The notes under the pieces are model-generated. The model saw only the letters and a list, made by a program, of their open reading frames with translations, made no database searches and was not told the origin of the DNA. A DNA stretch of 64,000 bases from Meconema thalassinum (taxonomy: Eukaryota; Arthropoda; Insecta; Orthoptera; Tettigoniidae), in NCBI GenBank assembly GCA_946902985.2, contig OX336389.2, positions 1,009,453,441 to 1,009,517,440 of the forward strand, read 5' to 3'. The translations under genes and the position numbers were made by a program. Below, piece after piece: positions 33,736 to 45,834 of the stretch. Positions within the stretch are counted from its first letter, which is position 1, and every line of letters starts with the position of its first letter.

Positions 33736-34930
33736 TTTACCTTGCCTTTCAGCATAGTGCTATGGCCCATGAAGAACTCACACCTGGCCAACAACTTGTT
33801 TTCTCTCGTCTCAATTCAGGGCAGACCTTCTCCAGCCCTTGATCTTGAGCTCAAGGAGGTCTTCTTCCACATAATCTAAACATCTCTTGTGTGACCTGTC
33901 CTTCTATTGCCACCCCTCACGTTTTCAGACTCTCTGGTATTCCAATATGCATTCACCATTGCCAAGCCACAACTGGCATGCTCTTTTCACCTCTGGGTCT
34001 TTGTAAACAGAGTACAGCTTGGGGTTCATTCTGATCCTTTATATTCCATTATACAGAACTTCCAGGTGTTCAAGGCATTCTCATCTCGCTTCATCAGTAC
34101 CCAAGTTTCACTGCTGTTTATGAGCCAAGTTTCACTGCTGTTTATGAGAACAGAACAGATGACAGGCCTGTGAAGCATCTTCTAGGTTTTACTGTACAGA
34201 CTTAAGGAGATGCTGGATACCAAAGTAGCACTTGTTACCAACTATGATTCTCAGCCTGAATTCCTGTCAATTTTTATTCTTGTCAGTAGCGAGGAAGCCA
34301 AGGTACTTTAACTTATTCACCCAATGGTGCTCACTGTCTCCATTCTGCTGCATCTTGCCTTTGTTAACTTGAGAATGTAGAATAATGTGATGCTTCCTCC
34401 ATCTGGGTGAAGTTCTTGGGTTTCTGAACAGCAGGCCAATATTGTCCACATACACAAAATAGTCAATCATGCGGTTGATCAGTGTCCCACTGTGACTGGC
34501 GTCAATACTTCGAGAGTCAAGTTAAAGGGGGTGCTTGTCCCAAACTGCAACATACCTTGAAGTCTTGTGATATGCCATCCTGAACGTTCATATTGCATGC
34601 AGAATATGCCAGGGCTATGCATATTGTTACTATTAGCTTCCTTGGAATCCCAAGAAAATTCAAAGTTTCAAACACACATTGTCAATCCACTTGTTTGTAG
34701 TAAACAAAGAGTTGACTGTCCTGTTCACGCATCTAATGGTAAAATCTGTTCAGATGTGGACCAGTTATGACGGTAATCACCCAACTCATGTTCTGAAAAG
34801 GGTTCCAACCTCCTCGTGATGACCTCTGCGAGTACCTGTAGCCACTGTTGAGCAGCAAGATGCTTCTGTAATTGATGCACTCCAACATTGAGCCTTTCTT
34901 GTACTTGGGATACAACATAGAATTCATAAC
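33736..34930 (-). pseudogene. Old non-LTR retrotransposon, highly degraded RT and C-terminus
   Basis: Minus-strand fragments in order: 'YPKYKKGSMLECINYRSILL' (RT start), 'MIDYFVYVDNIGLLFRNPR' (decayed YADD region), 'WVNKLKYLGFLATDKNK', 'RIIVGNKCYFGIQHLLKS', 'SSETWVLMKRDENALNTWK', 'MWKKTSLSSRSRAGEGLPEL'. The order is right for an RT followed by the C-terminus of a LINE. Frameshifts and stops occur throughout. The clade was not resolved. Confidence 0.6.
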
Positions 34931-36875
34931 TCTTCGGACACTATCTCCTCTTCCCAGATCTCCACAATGATACTATGGAGTTCATACACCAATTCTTCAC
35001 ATCCATACTGGAGCATTTCTGGCAATGATGTCCTCACCTGGTGCCTTGTAATTCTTCAGACTGAGGAATATGCTGATACAAAACCATTGCTGAAATCCCC
35101 GGCTTTATGTAGCATGAGAGTTTTCTTCAAACCAGATATGGTTATTTTGAGCACTGAAAACAACTCTCTGATGTACTGTGCTCTGATGGTGACATAAAAA
35201 CTGGGAATGATCCCCACAACAATGTAAGAACATACAAAAGGCTGACACAATCCATGTACCATCTGGCATTTAAAAGAGGATTGTAGCTGCTCATGAACTA
35301 CACTATAAGATGCATGCAAGTCCCAGGTAGTGGTTCAATTACTTGTCGACAAGGCCACATCACCAGCCCCATGGCATCCTTGTTGCGTACTGTGCCCTTT
35401 AATTCACAGTGGAATAACAGCCAGAATCCCAGGATCTTGATTGGATCGCAGCAATTAGTAGTACCCGGCTGAAATACCTACCTTTCACCGCTGGCATATC
35501 ATTCACTGGAAATAAGGACCATATAAGGATCTAATCTACAATAAATAAACACTATGGTCCGTCACTACCTGATCAAACGGACTAAATCACAATAACACAG
35601 CAAATTCTTCCATCTCGGGGCAATATAGAAACTATAAAGTGGGTAACTGGACTCGAGTTTCAGGTGAACGATAATAGCATTTACTTGTCACCACTTCCCT
35701 CCTAAATCAGAACAACGAATTCTATAAAAACAACGACGAATAAAAATTTATTCATAATAGCTGAATACATTTAAATATACTGAAAACAAATAAAATAGCA
35801 ACAACCTGATCTCCAGGTTCACCGATCATTAAGTCTCCCGTAAATAATAAAATAAAATTTATTTAAAATAAAACTTCTGCTTCGCCCTAGATTTCAGGAT
35901 CGAAGTCGTTAACCTTCCGCACATCACGACCAAAACAAACTACTAGCGAAGGCCTTCTCGCTATTACAATACCAAATTATTACTCTATACATCGCGACCC
36001 TGAAATCCCTACTCTCACTAGACTAAACATCTCAAAATGAACAACTTAATAAAATTATGAACAAACTGTACTAATCTAAATTCCTTAAATATACACACTA
36101 TCAGCTGATTGCTGTACATTACTATCACTGCCGACGATTTCTGCATGGCGACATGACATTTACACACTATCTAATTGTTTAGGTACATAAATATATTTAC
36201 ATTGTAAATTATGAGACTTCCGCTAACAATTATGTCAATTTTCGGTATCAAGACTTAATAGGACATCGTAGTTCAATCAATTAAGATAAGACTACTGTTT
36301 ATGTAACTTCCACTGGTTTCTTTCCATAATAGATCAATACTAATAACAGTACAATAAGTTCTTTATGCATCACACCAATGACACTACTAGCGGGTCAGCC
36401 TGTACTACAACACTGCCCAGCTGATCACCTCCCCCTTCCGCCTAAGGGATCGAGCATCTCCACTAAGCATTGAAAAACAACTATTTATAAAACGCAACAC
36501 ATTCTGCTTGTCCTCCGCAAGCTCCCTCTCAGAGTACAAATTACTCCGCTATAAAAATACAGCCCTACCATTCACTGCTTCCGTGCTAGACCTGGTCTGC
36601 ACAAGCTACGTTGCAACATCTCATTATATCACGCACCACCAAATATCCTACAGGTGCTCTTCAAATCCAAACCAACTCACTTCAACATATACTTGGAGCA
36701 AGGAGATGCTAGTCCAACAGTCTAGATCTTCCTTCGATGCCTCAATGATAATTGCGATCATCGCACACTCCAGTATAAATAACAATAAAGGCGTTGCCAA
36801 ACAAATTTAATCTCAGCTGAATTCTACACCAACTCGGTGTTAGCTAGCGTCAATGTCCATTGGTAGACTCAATAA

Positions 36876-36932
<57 letters not shown>

Positions 36933-38493
36933 TAAGAGCAATCCTAATGCAATAAGCCTCACTTCAATCACAACAACCGTTTCAACTCAACTAGAATCAT
37001 AGTTCCACAATAAAATAATTCCAGAGTGGAATTCCTTAATAGCAAAATCAGCTGTTCGCAACCACAGCAGAACTATCTCACGAAACCATATATCTCGAAT
37101 TTAAATATCTGGATCCTCAATACCAATTAGATTAATAGCAAATAAATCTTGGAAAACACATCCACTGAAATATTAAATTCCCCCAAGTAAATTCAAAATA
37201 TTTTCAAAAGTCGGATAAAATACCAACTATAATCTTAATCCAAAACGAAAATAAATAATCGGATGTCCAAAAGAATCTCTAAATTTTGAAATCCAAAAGT
37301 CAAATTCCAAAATTCTGAAAATTCAAAATAAAAAAAATGAAAATCCTGATCCTAAAATTCTGAAATTCAAAAATCCTGAAGTCAAAGTTTAATTTAAAAT
37401 TCTAAAAAGAATTTAATTCAAATCGAAAATAATTCCGATTTCCGTTTCAAAATACCAAATCTCGATAACTGGAAATATCGTGAAAATCCTAAATCAGGAT
37501 CTATCAATCCTGACCATCCAATCCTACGAAGTGGTAATCCTAAACGAATGCAATAAAAATCTCAAGTGAAAATTCTCAATATGAAATTTGTGAAAATCTT
37601 AAAATGCAAATTTGTGAAAATCTAAAATGCAAATTTGTGAAAATCTTCCATCAGAATAAAAATATCCTTAAGTCGAGAAAACAGAACGAGGATGAAAATT
37701 CCTAAATAAAATTTAACAGAAAGAATGAAATTCAAAGTGCAAAAGCGTCAAACACAGGACTCGAGTAGTCCCCTAATAAAATTTAATAATCTTCCAACCA
37801 GTCGAACAAAATCTAACTCCAATATAAAATGAACTGGCTTCAAGTTAAACATCAATCTACGATGACGGAGTGAATTTATCAAACACTGTTTCAAGACATG
37901 CTACAAAATATCAACTAACAATTCAAAATAGGTCACAGTCTAATAGGCATGCTTCTAGCACAAGATTCTACAAATCGAACTACATAAGGAACATCTCCCC
38001 TTACTTTGAGTAGATTTGAAGTTGTCGAACGATGAATTGGAACGCACGGCACTACGTTCCAGTAAGCTTGCCTCAAGAATCTCCCCGCTTCGCCTTGCTG
38101 TGGAACCCAGTCTTCGCATCGCTGCATTGCCTCGCTGCTGTGGATCCCCGAGCTCGCTGTTTCTCCCGGCTTCCCCGGTCGACACGCTGGGCCTCCCGTC
38201 TCGACATCACTGGACCCTCAATCGAACCCAGGCTTCTCCCTTCTTTCTAGTTCTTCAGCTCGAACACTGGAAGATCTTGGCGTCGCTCGTTCATGCTTAA
38301 TAGTTCTTATATGGATCAATTCGATTACTGTAGATCTTGCTTCTTCCTTGTATCTCAATGAGCATCGCGTCTCCGGTTCGACTTCCGTCTACCCGTAGTC
38401 ACGTGTAAGCAATCTTACAGCCATGATATTAGGCTACATTTCCCTATTCATATTTTAACGCGCCTTCATACTCTTCATTAGCAAATCATTGCC
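34931..38493. other. Long AT-rich intron stretch with (AAT)n
   Basis: No coding sequence was found. An (AAT)n microsatellite lies at about 36868-36929. Stretches such as 37300-37760 repeat short AT-rich words (for example 'caaatttgtgaaaatct'), and a GC-richer part follows at 38030-38270. This texture resembles the 4.9-kb insertion at 5918-10823, but I could not show sequence identity. Confidence 0.45.
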
Positions 38494-38501
38494 TTTTTAT
38501 A

Positions 38502-38560
38502 CTGGGGCCGATAACCTCGATGTTAGGCCCCTTAAAACAACAATTATCATCATCATCATC
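38502..38560 (+). mobile_element. 59-bp insertion of an I LINE 3' tail
   Basis: The sequence 'ataacctcgatgttaggccc', then 'cttaaaacaacaattatc', then (ATC)n is the 3' end of the I LINE (28685-28747). It is flanked by tttttata at 38494-38501 and 38561-38568. This is an extremely 5'-truncated LINE copy or a very short SINE using the same tail. Confidence 0.82.
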
Positions 38561-38568
38561 TTTTTATA

Positions 38569-39488
38569 ATGCAATTCTGCGTGACCTTCCATATCGGCGC
38601 TGATATAACACTGGTCTTAAAAATTTTCACTTTCACTTTGAGTTTTTAACATAAACCTTATTCTTAGTTCCACAGTCTCCACAATATCCACAACGAGTTT
38701 CTTACTGTTCTTCACTCAATCTAATGCTCCTTATAGACGCGACATGATACTAGGTTCGCTCTTTGTTCGTGGTGGCGTCAGTCTTCTTTAGCGATATAAT
38801 TTCAGTCTCCTACTTCACTCATATCACTCGTGATTCTAACACACTATTCTCACGTAGTGCTCTGATATTACCTGCTTCCGTTTCTATTCCATTTTACACT
38901 AATTTCACCAATTACACAAAATTTTCGGTCGCCTCGGGGAGCACTCAACTCACACATCCAACCTCTTCAACAGTCTCCAAGCGAACTACTTGCTCCAAAA
39001 TGGCTGACAGAGCTTCTTCCTCCTTCCCCTTCCAAGTTCTCCTTATAATAGCGTGTAAATTGGGTGTTCTTGATCTTAATTATTAATTCTGCCGTTCTGA
39101 ACCAAATTTCTGTGGAAATCTCTTCATGATAAATATTTAAATAATTCTCCTGAATTTATCCAGTCCATAAATGCTTTAAAAATACTCAAATAGCATAAAT
39201 ACTTTGGCGGTTAATATTCCTCGAATATTCTCATTAGTGCTCGCCAAGCCCTTAGCAACAGGCAATCACCCTAGGATTAATACATCCATCGGAAATGTGG
39301 TCTACCTCCCTGGACGTCCGATCATATCTCATCTTTCTTAATATTTCCACTCGGCTACAGACTCGAGTCTTCATTGGGCAACACCTTTTCTCCGCGAACT
39401 TTGCCGTCTAAACTGGTCTATTGTCTACTTTCCAGCTCTCAAACATTTCACAACTTCATGGTTAAACTATGATCAGATCTCGGATCGC
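38569..39488. other. Intron 1 of the ZAD gene, unclassified
   Basis: No coding or repeat signature was recognised. Confidence 0.4.
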
Positions 39489-39812
39489 TCAGAATCCGGA
39501 TTCGGGGACAGTACCCTGACTGAATTTCGTCAATTGGCCATACTCAGCAAAACTAAAACATGTGTTGAAATAACTTGCTCGGAATCGTGTAATCCACTGG
39601 ATGTCTTTTTTAAATTTCAAATAAATTATAACATGCACTGAAAACTCCAAATCATTTGGACATAAACTCTTAACATCCAAACTCGCAACGCATAACCTTG
39701 TGGAAGATTTTAAATGGCTGCTCTCGAAAACGTGTGGAGAAACAAACAAAAGACATCGTCGAGGAAGTAACTTCAGGATTTCCAACCTGAGGAACTCTAG
39801 ATTTATGGACAC
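39489..39812 (-). pseudogene. Penelope-like RT fragment (middle part)
   Basis: The minus-strand frame reads 'RLCVASLDVKSLCPND', 'VHVIIYLKFKKDIQWITRF' and 'SYFNTCFSFAEYGQLTKFSQ', then GTVPESGF. This matches the order of PLE reverse transcriptase blocks up to the 'GTPMGSPLS'-type motif, which is decayed here. The catalytic YxDD part does not follow. Confidence 0.55.
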
Positions 39813-39984
39813 AAATGAATCGGAACAATGTGTTGCAGGGCCAGAAAGAGGAAAATATTGTGACTGTGCATTTCAGCATTTATTTAACAAGAAGGACGAT
39901 GTTTGAAGTAACTCGCCCCTATTTACATTAACCCCGAACTACTACTAACTTCGACAAGAGTAGACTTAAACAGGCCTTCGTGTG

Positions 39985-40095
39985 TTTGTGTTTGAGTCTT
40001 CAGTCTTTTGAACGGTTTAATGCAGATCTCCAGGCCCCCTGACCTGAGCTAATTGGTTCATCTCTTCATAGGTCTACACCTTACATCCAATACAG
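39985..40095 (+). mobile_element. SINE fragment
   Basis: 'gagtcttcagtcttttgaac', 'ggtttaatgcagatctccag' and 'ggttcatctcttcataggtc' resemble a dispersed insect SINE I recognise by its 'ctgactggtttgatgcag' core. The ends are unclear. Confidence 0.5.
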
Positions 40096-40218
40096 TATGT
40101 TTAACATTCATTTTTTTTTTCAGGACTAGGGCATAACCCAGCTCTTTTGGGTACATTCGTGTTGACCGAGTGAAAAGCACCAAACTTTTGTTTACTAAGG
40201 CAACACTGAAAAATGGCT

Positions 40219-40600
40219 TCAAACCCCACAATGTTTAGCTATTTGCTTGATAATTCTGATTTCCTTATTATAGTTATCTTTTGACTTGGATATATTTAAT
40301 GCCCTGTGTACCATTGAATTGAAGCCTGCTAGTTTGTGTGCACTGGGATGGTTCGGGTGATTGTCAATTGCATGCAATGTTTGTGTAAGTTTCCGTAAGA
40401 TTGAGTATGACAGTTCGTTATATTTACGTTCGACAGTTATAACAAGATAATTTATTTTTCGATCAGTTTCGGGTTCCGTAGTAAATTTAATGGAGTGGTG
40501 TAAATTATTCATGGTTTGGAGTATTATTTCTTCGTATGTTAATTCAGTGTCATAGACACACATTACATCACCTACCGGTACATATCTTTTCCACTGTACT
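40219..40600 (-). pseudogene. Penelope-like RT fragment (catalytic site and thumb)
   Basis: The minus strand reads 'VGDVMCVYDTELTYEE', 'NNLHHSIKFTTEPETDRKIN', 'YLVITVERKYNELSYSILRK' and 'HPSAHKLAGFNSMVHRALNI', then 'IRIIKQIAKHCG'. These are the late RT blocks of a PLE. The catalytic YxDD has decayed to VGD. It lies upstream, on its strand, of the middle RT fragment at 39489-39812, which is the wrong order for one intact element. Confidence 0.7.
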
Positions 40601-40749
40601 ATTTATTCCCTTTGTCGAGTTCTTTTTTAAGAACTCGTTTCCCAAGGAGTTTTTTGAAATTATATATGTCGTTAATCGATGTTAATAGTTTAGTTGCAAC
40701 CTTATTGCCTTGTTTGTAAATGAGCCACTCTGCTCGATGTCAGGTTTTC

Positions 40750-41430
40750 CTCGGTGGCAGGATACAAATATAGTACAATGGGTCATATCATGGAGATATA
40801 CATAACTCGTAGTGCATGGCTTCTGGATCCTAGAAGACTAGGTCATATGAATCCCAACATACTAAATGCTTTACACCTAGTTTCCCCAACATGTACATTT
40901 TGCTTTAAGCTGGGTCTCCATCCAAGTCTTCTACCAATGGTTTATTCCAGTTTGGATTGTTGTCATCTTGGTCCCATTCAGATAAGCTTCAGCTGCTGCA
41001 CACTTCCAGTTCTTGGTTCAGACAGGAAGCAGCTGAAGTGCAAATGTATATTTCCAGCATTCGCAGCAATTTCCACATAGGAATAATGTTGCCACTCGGT
41101 GCAAGATACATGTATTAGACTGCTGGCACTACTTAATCTTACATATTCATATTCACTCACATTCGGAGTCATCGTATTTACATTACACCATACTGCCACA
41201 CTGTCAAGATCTGCCTTCTGTATTATGACGACATCATCATTTCTTATGGCTCTGTAAATTATGGAGTTGTCTGCATACACCATAGCAGATGTCACATGGT
41301 CTGGAAAGTCAATGCCATTTACAGCCATGTACAACAAAGGTCCAATCACCGACCTCTGTGTTACTCCCAAAGTTACCAGTGTGTTCGTTGACTTGGTTGC
41401 ACCCAACACGACACACTGCGTTCGGCCCAC
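40750..41430 (-). pseudogene. CR1/Jockey-type RT remnant
   Basis: The minus-strand frame carries 'VTLGVTQRSVIGPLLYMAVN' (GVPQGSVLGPLLF decayed), 'SAMVYADNSIIYRAIRNDDV' (YADD decayed to YADN), and further on 'AFSMLGFI' and 'LLGSRSHALRVMYISMI'. These are RT core and thumb blocks of a CR1/Jockey-like LINE. Confidence 0.65.
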
Positions 41431-42261
41431 TAGGAATTACATCAACCATATAATCAGCTTGCCTTCAATGCCATTAGACTAGTGTTAATGGACTGATTGA
41501 AGAATGCAAACAATGAGGGTGCCAGAGGATCTACAAAGTAATGTAGATTCCGAACAGGGATCAAGTCTAGGCCTGCCACAGCATGGAGGCAAGTTCACCG
41601 CAGTCTGACTGGAACTTCTTCTTCTGAGGAATATAGACTGAATAAGGGAAAGAGAGGGGAGGATGGCCTTGGTAAGAACATACCTTCACTGGGATCAGGT
41701 GGTGAGAAGTTATTTTCGAATTTACAGTTAAACAAGTTAGCTATGTCTTGTAGTTCGGAAAGAGAGAGTCTGTTGTGTTTTCAAATATTGCTAGCAGGGC
41801 TTGGTTATCGCAAAAATCAGGAAGTATCGAAGACTAGAAGACTAAGATATCCATGACTTCTGTTCAGAAGATTTTCATTTACGTAAATCTACAAATTATA
41901 ACCTTATTGGCTTGTTAACTTGTTTCATAACCCCTGGTACATAAGTGATAAGTCTAGCGCAAAAGGAGAGCAGTGTGGGGACATCAGAGTGAATGACTAT
42001 CTCACTCTGCGCGGAATGCTCTCTCTCACCCGCCTTCGTATGCGTTCTCCACTCTTAATAGCAAGAAGGTTCCGTTTCCTGCCCTGTCACATAATGCTGC
42101 GGGCATTGAATACTGTTTATTTACAAGTGTGCTGTTCAGGTTACCTACACTGGGAATGTCACTGGTATTATTGGAGAATGAGTTTGTGAATGGCGGCATA
42201 GTACACTACCTACATGTCCACTTCTGCATGCCTTTCTTAATACTTCAAAACTCGAAGGTGC
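41431..42261. other. Intron 1 of the ZAD gene, unclassified
   Basis: No coding sequence was recognised. It could be LINE-derived, since it lies between two LINE-like segments on the same strand. Confidence 0.35.
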
Positions 42262-42534
42262 TTAATTTAGCACACATCGTGTGACTTGAGGCAATACAGG
42301 TATCACACTCAAGGTAAAGTTGATATTTTTACCACCTTCTGCACACACTGCACACTGCAGAGGTCCAGGGTTGAATCCTATGTTGCCGCCTAGAGCAAGC
42401 GCTACACAACTGAGCAAGAGGATAGCCACAGGTAGACTCGCGACATCTCCCTCTTCCGCACTCGGAGTGGCCAGTTGATGATGGCCAGCCCCAGACCTTA
42501 ACTGCCCCACCACATCCAGGAATGTATTACACAT
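42262..42534 (-). pseudogene. LINE 5'-ORF fragment with 2A-like NPGP motif
   Basis: The 90-codon minus-strand frame contains a hydrophobic stretch (LPVAILLLSCVALALG) followed by GNIGFNPGPLQCAVC. NPGP after a leucine-rich run is the mark of 2A-like sequences found near the start of some CR1-type LINE proteins, usually with D.E.NPGP. Here the acidic positions are changed, so skipping activity is doubtful. A CxxC follows. It may be the 5' part of the LINE at 40750-41430. Confidence 0.5.
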
Positions 42535-43512
42535 TTATCACTTATCCAACGGGTGATTCTCCAGATCTTGTTCAGCACCAACAGCCTCAGAAAGAAACCT
42601 TCTCACCACAGTGACTACACTTTTTACCATTAAAAAGATTAAAATTACAGATAGCACGCTTCTTGCATACTGTAGGCACATGCCGCCATCTTGACTCATC
42701 TTGACTGCTGAAATATATTCATCATTTACATCCAAGCACAATTCTCAGTGGCACACAAAGTTTTGGAAAAATTGTTGGAGTTCATCTTGTGTAACACTGC
42801 ATCTGACCCAGCTGCAGTCAGAGATGCCACCAGTACCAACCGGTACTCAGACCTGGCTGTGCAGCTAATTATACTGGTGCAATAGGTTTTATTTATCCTG
42901 TAATTATGAGGTCACTACTTAATTTATCTCAAGAGCTTTAGCCAACCCATGGCTAATCAACAAACATGCTCTTCACTGAGGAGAGCAGGAGCTAATCAGC
43001 TTACCAATGATTCACTCATTAAAATAAGCAGTGTCCCCTCAAACTCCTTACCTCACTGTGCAAACACTCTTGTCAGTCATGCTGTTCACTTCTGATTGAG
43101 AATCGTCAGAGAAGTTGTGGAGGCAAAACGCTACAGAAGTTAACCAACCGATACACAATTAATGGCAGGAAATAGAAGGACTAAAACGTGACAAATCACA
43201 TCATATTGAAATTATACTTTTGAAGTAAAAATGTAATCCTACTATTTAAATCTTTCTAAGGGATTCACAGAATCAATAACCACTAAGGATAAGTCACACC
43301 TGGTCTGGTTAGTACTACAATCACAATGTAATTCAAATTGAGAAATTATAAATTTTTATTTAGTCACTAGGTCATGTTGGACAACTGCCTGATGATGAAC
43401 CTAGAGGATACCATAGAAATGGTTGGTGACATACTTAATTTAAAACAAATTTAATTGAATTGTATTGAAGAAAACTTATTTAGCCTACTACAAGAATAAA
43501 ATTTAATAATAC
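42535..43512. other. Intron 1 of the ZAD gene near exon 1, unclassified
   Basis: A short frame at 42741-42538 on the minus strand has a hydrophobic run (VLSVILIFLMVKSVVTVV) and may belong to the same LINE fragment. Nothing else was recognised. Confidence 0.35.
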
Positions 43513-43689
43513 CTGAATGGGTAGATGCTTGTTGATTTTCATTGCCAGCTCATGGTCTAAACCCTCGCCCTCAAAAATACCAATAAGGAATTCATTGGAA
43601 TTCGCACAGACTCGACAGAGCTGACTTACAGGTAACCTGTCATTCCATTCGGTAGTGTCCTCCTCCATTCCAGTTGATGAAATGAGTGC
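43513..43689 (-). CDS. ZAD zinc finger gene, first coding exon
   Basis: The exon is preceded by a pyrimidine-rich acceptor (CCCTTTGTTTTGTTTGAACAG) and followed by the donor GTATTATT. I place the start at the ATG at 43668-43666, which gives 52 codons ending in phase 0. The codons before it are treated as 5' UTR. The protein opens MEEDTTEW and contains LCRVCANSNEF, the first CxxC pair of a ZAD, then a short helix-like stretch ending INKHLPIQ. This is the usual place for a ZAD to start, near the N-terminus. Upstream on the minus strand, only about 180 bp separate the exon from the old LINE/BEL nest, so the promoter or leader exon must lie beyond that nest or outside the window. Confidence 0.78.
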
Positions 43690-43966
43690 CTGTTCAAACA
43701 AAACAAAGGGTTTACAAGCTACAGCCGAGCTGAATTTTTGGAACATAAGAGTAGTTTACAGAAGAAAATAAAATTTAAAAAAATCCCCACTAGCACAGCT
43801 CAGCTGATGAGGGTAACAGGGAAAAGGAAACTTCGTCTCAAGTACGGGCATGATCCCAAGTACCTTGCTCCAAGATGAGATAAGATTTATTCAATTAATT
43901 CCAAAGATCCATAGGCTCGTACAGAGGAATTGTACAGTAATACATGTGTTTATTTTATACACCAAG

Positions 43967-45834
43967 TGTTCGCATTTGCGAATGATTAACTGGTTAATTT
44001 TTGTAGATTATTGTTATGGCAAAAGTCAGACTAGTATTTGATTTCTTAACCTCATTTTTCGTCACCACGTGTTCGTGACAAATATCCTTTATTTCACTTT
44101 CTTGTTTAATTCAATTATATTTAAAATTATTTTCATACCCACCTGTTGTGTTACAATATATTTTTCGCCTTTAAGACATTTTTCCACGTGTTAATTAGGT
44201 CACCTTTCTGACACCGCGTGGTATCATGGACTGTCCAGCTGACCTCAGTTTGGTTCGCGCTCATTGGCCGTCTCCATGACATGGCCGCTCTCTGCCAATC
44301 AGCACGCTTCTTCCTAGACAGTTGGGACTCGCCAATGGCCGGTCATCGAATATTCTGGTCTCTTGTGCTGCCTGCTATTTAAGCTGCAGACCGACACATC
44401 TTCTGTGTGATTTCTCCGTTGGTATTGCACCAACCACCCGTCTTGAGCACCGGACGCTAAACTTCATGATTGTAAAACTTCGCATCGTAATTCTGCATCA
44501 AGAAGTGTTAACTTAACCTTCGTCATGTCGTCCAAGACATGTTTAAAATAATCCAACTTGGATTGAAATTTAACGTGTTCCTGCAACACAAACTTAAGTA
44601 TACATCTTCGTGTACTAAGGAAATCTACTCCGAATTAAGTGAATATTGTCACTTCATCTTTATAATAGCTAAGGTCTACCTTACTATTCTGCGAGTGTAC
44701 TTCAGCTCCGTCAAATACTTTTGTGAAAGAAACCACAACTGGAAATGAACTTTCACAAGTGTTCTACGCACGTGTGGAATGTTAACCACACCCTTTCAAG
44801 TTAAGTGCTTTTGCGCACGCAATCTCGAACTAGACATAACCTATGTCTTCTTTGTGTTACGCCAATATGGATTGTCGCCAGCATTTTACAAAGTTAAGTA
44901 CTCAGATGTATTTAATATTTTGTTATGCTTATTCTAAAGCAGACCTGTATCTGCCATTGCGCTGTTCTTATACACTACGCATTACGCTGTTCTTTCTGTT
45001 TTCATGTTAGTCTCATACAAGCATGGTTTTAGAAGATTCCTCAATTTTGATATATGTGTGATCTTCTCTCCATTCCCCACTGAGCGGAATAACATACCAG
45101 CTTACTTTAGACATTTTTATGTTTTTTGTGAGAACAATCTTAGTATTGCTTATGCATTGCACTTTGCCTGTGCACCTTCTCTTTCATGGTTCACTTTCAG
45201 GTTATAGGCTACTTGCCCACCTGTTTCTGCCATTTCACCTTCTCGGTAAATCTTGTATGCAGTTCACATATTCTGTTTCTGCCATTACATTATTTCATTC
45301 GCATGTTATTCTGTTGCATCTTGGCAACTGCTCCAATATTACAATTCTTATAGGGTACTGCAGGACTGAGCCCCTGTCAGCTACTGGCCCCCTTAATAGG
45401 TCATGTCTTTTTGGATAACTTCTCTAGTTTCCCTTTTTTTTTCTTTTCCGGTATGACAGGATTTGCTCCCTGTCAGCCAAACCAAAGCCGCGTCACTAAT
45501 TCTCTTTTTTGCAAGGGAAACTTAATTCTTTTTGTAAGGAATTTACACATTCTTAAGATTTGTAACTTTAATTTATTATGTTTAAGGCACTAGCCTTGTT
45601 TATTGCTAAACGCAATCTTGTAAAGAAAATTGTTCACTTGTTTATTGAATTGAATATATATATTTATGTTAAAGCTACTTGCTCTCTCTCTCTCTTTGTT
45701 TTTGTCTTTTCTCTTATCATGTTCCATTCCACATACTTTAAAGCTCAACCTTTACTAATTCTGAACTCACTCAGAATTCTCTCTGAAAATGGAGACCTTT
45801 AATTGGTCGATCCAATGGTGTTACCATTACACCA
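43967..45834 (+). repeat. BEL 5' LTR
   Basis: This 1.87-kb LTR is long for an insect retrotransposon. A TATA-like tatttaag lies near 44377, with 'cttctgtgtgatttctccgt' downstream, a plausible Pol II start region. Its short open frames recur identically in the other LTR and are not genes. It ends in a CT-rich tract, then 'ggtgttaccattacacca'. Confidence 0.85.

Larger units (their letters stand above)
747..43689 (-). other. Host gene: ZAD-type zinc finger protein, 5' half, three exons
   Basis: Three minus-strand exons (43689-43513, 33027-32866, 881-747) can be joined to give one open frame of 151 codons. Each exon is bounded by AG/GT signals and each junction is phase 0. The product begins with a ZAD: a CxxC pair in exon 1 and a second CxxC pair in exon 2. 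ZAD domains are arthropod zinc-binding dimerization modules at the N-terminus of C2H2 transcription factors. No C2H2 finger or stop codon follows in the window, so the 3' part should lie beyond position 1. An acceptor just before the first coding exon implies an upstream untranslated exon. Introns of 10,485 and 31,984 bp are filled with transposons. Joining exon 3 is less certain than joining exons 1 and 2, because exon 3 has no domain of its own. Confidence 0.75.

Noticed and set aside
35056..35319. Minus-strand 87-codon frame near exon 2 as a further ZAD exon
   Set aside because: No splice borders in matching phase and no ZAD or C2H2 residues. It lies between exons 1 and 2, which already join cleanly.
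36508..36810. Plus-strand 100-codon frame
   Set aside because: No domain, atypical composition, and lies in an AT-rich stretch with microsatellite. Support is too weak to call a gene.
44322..45593. Open frames in the BEL LTR (also at 51793-52408 and 54628-55147)
   Set aside because: They are duplicated with the LTRs, are short and have no domain. They are chance frames in LTR sequence.
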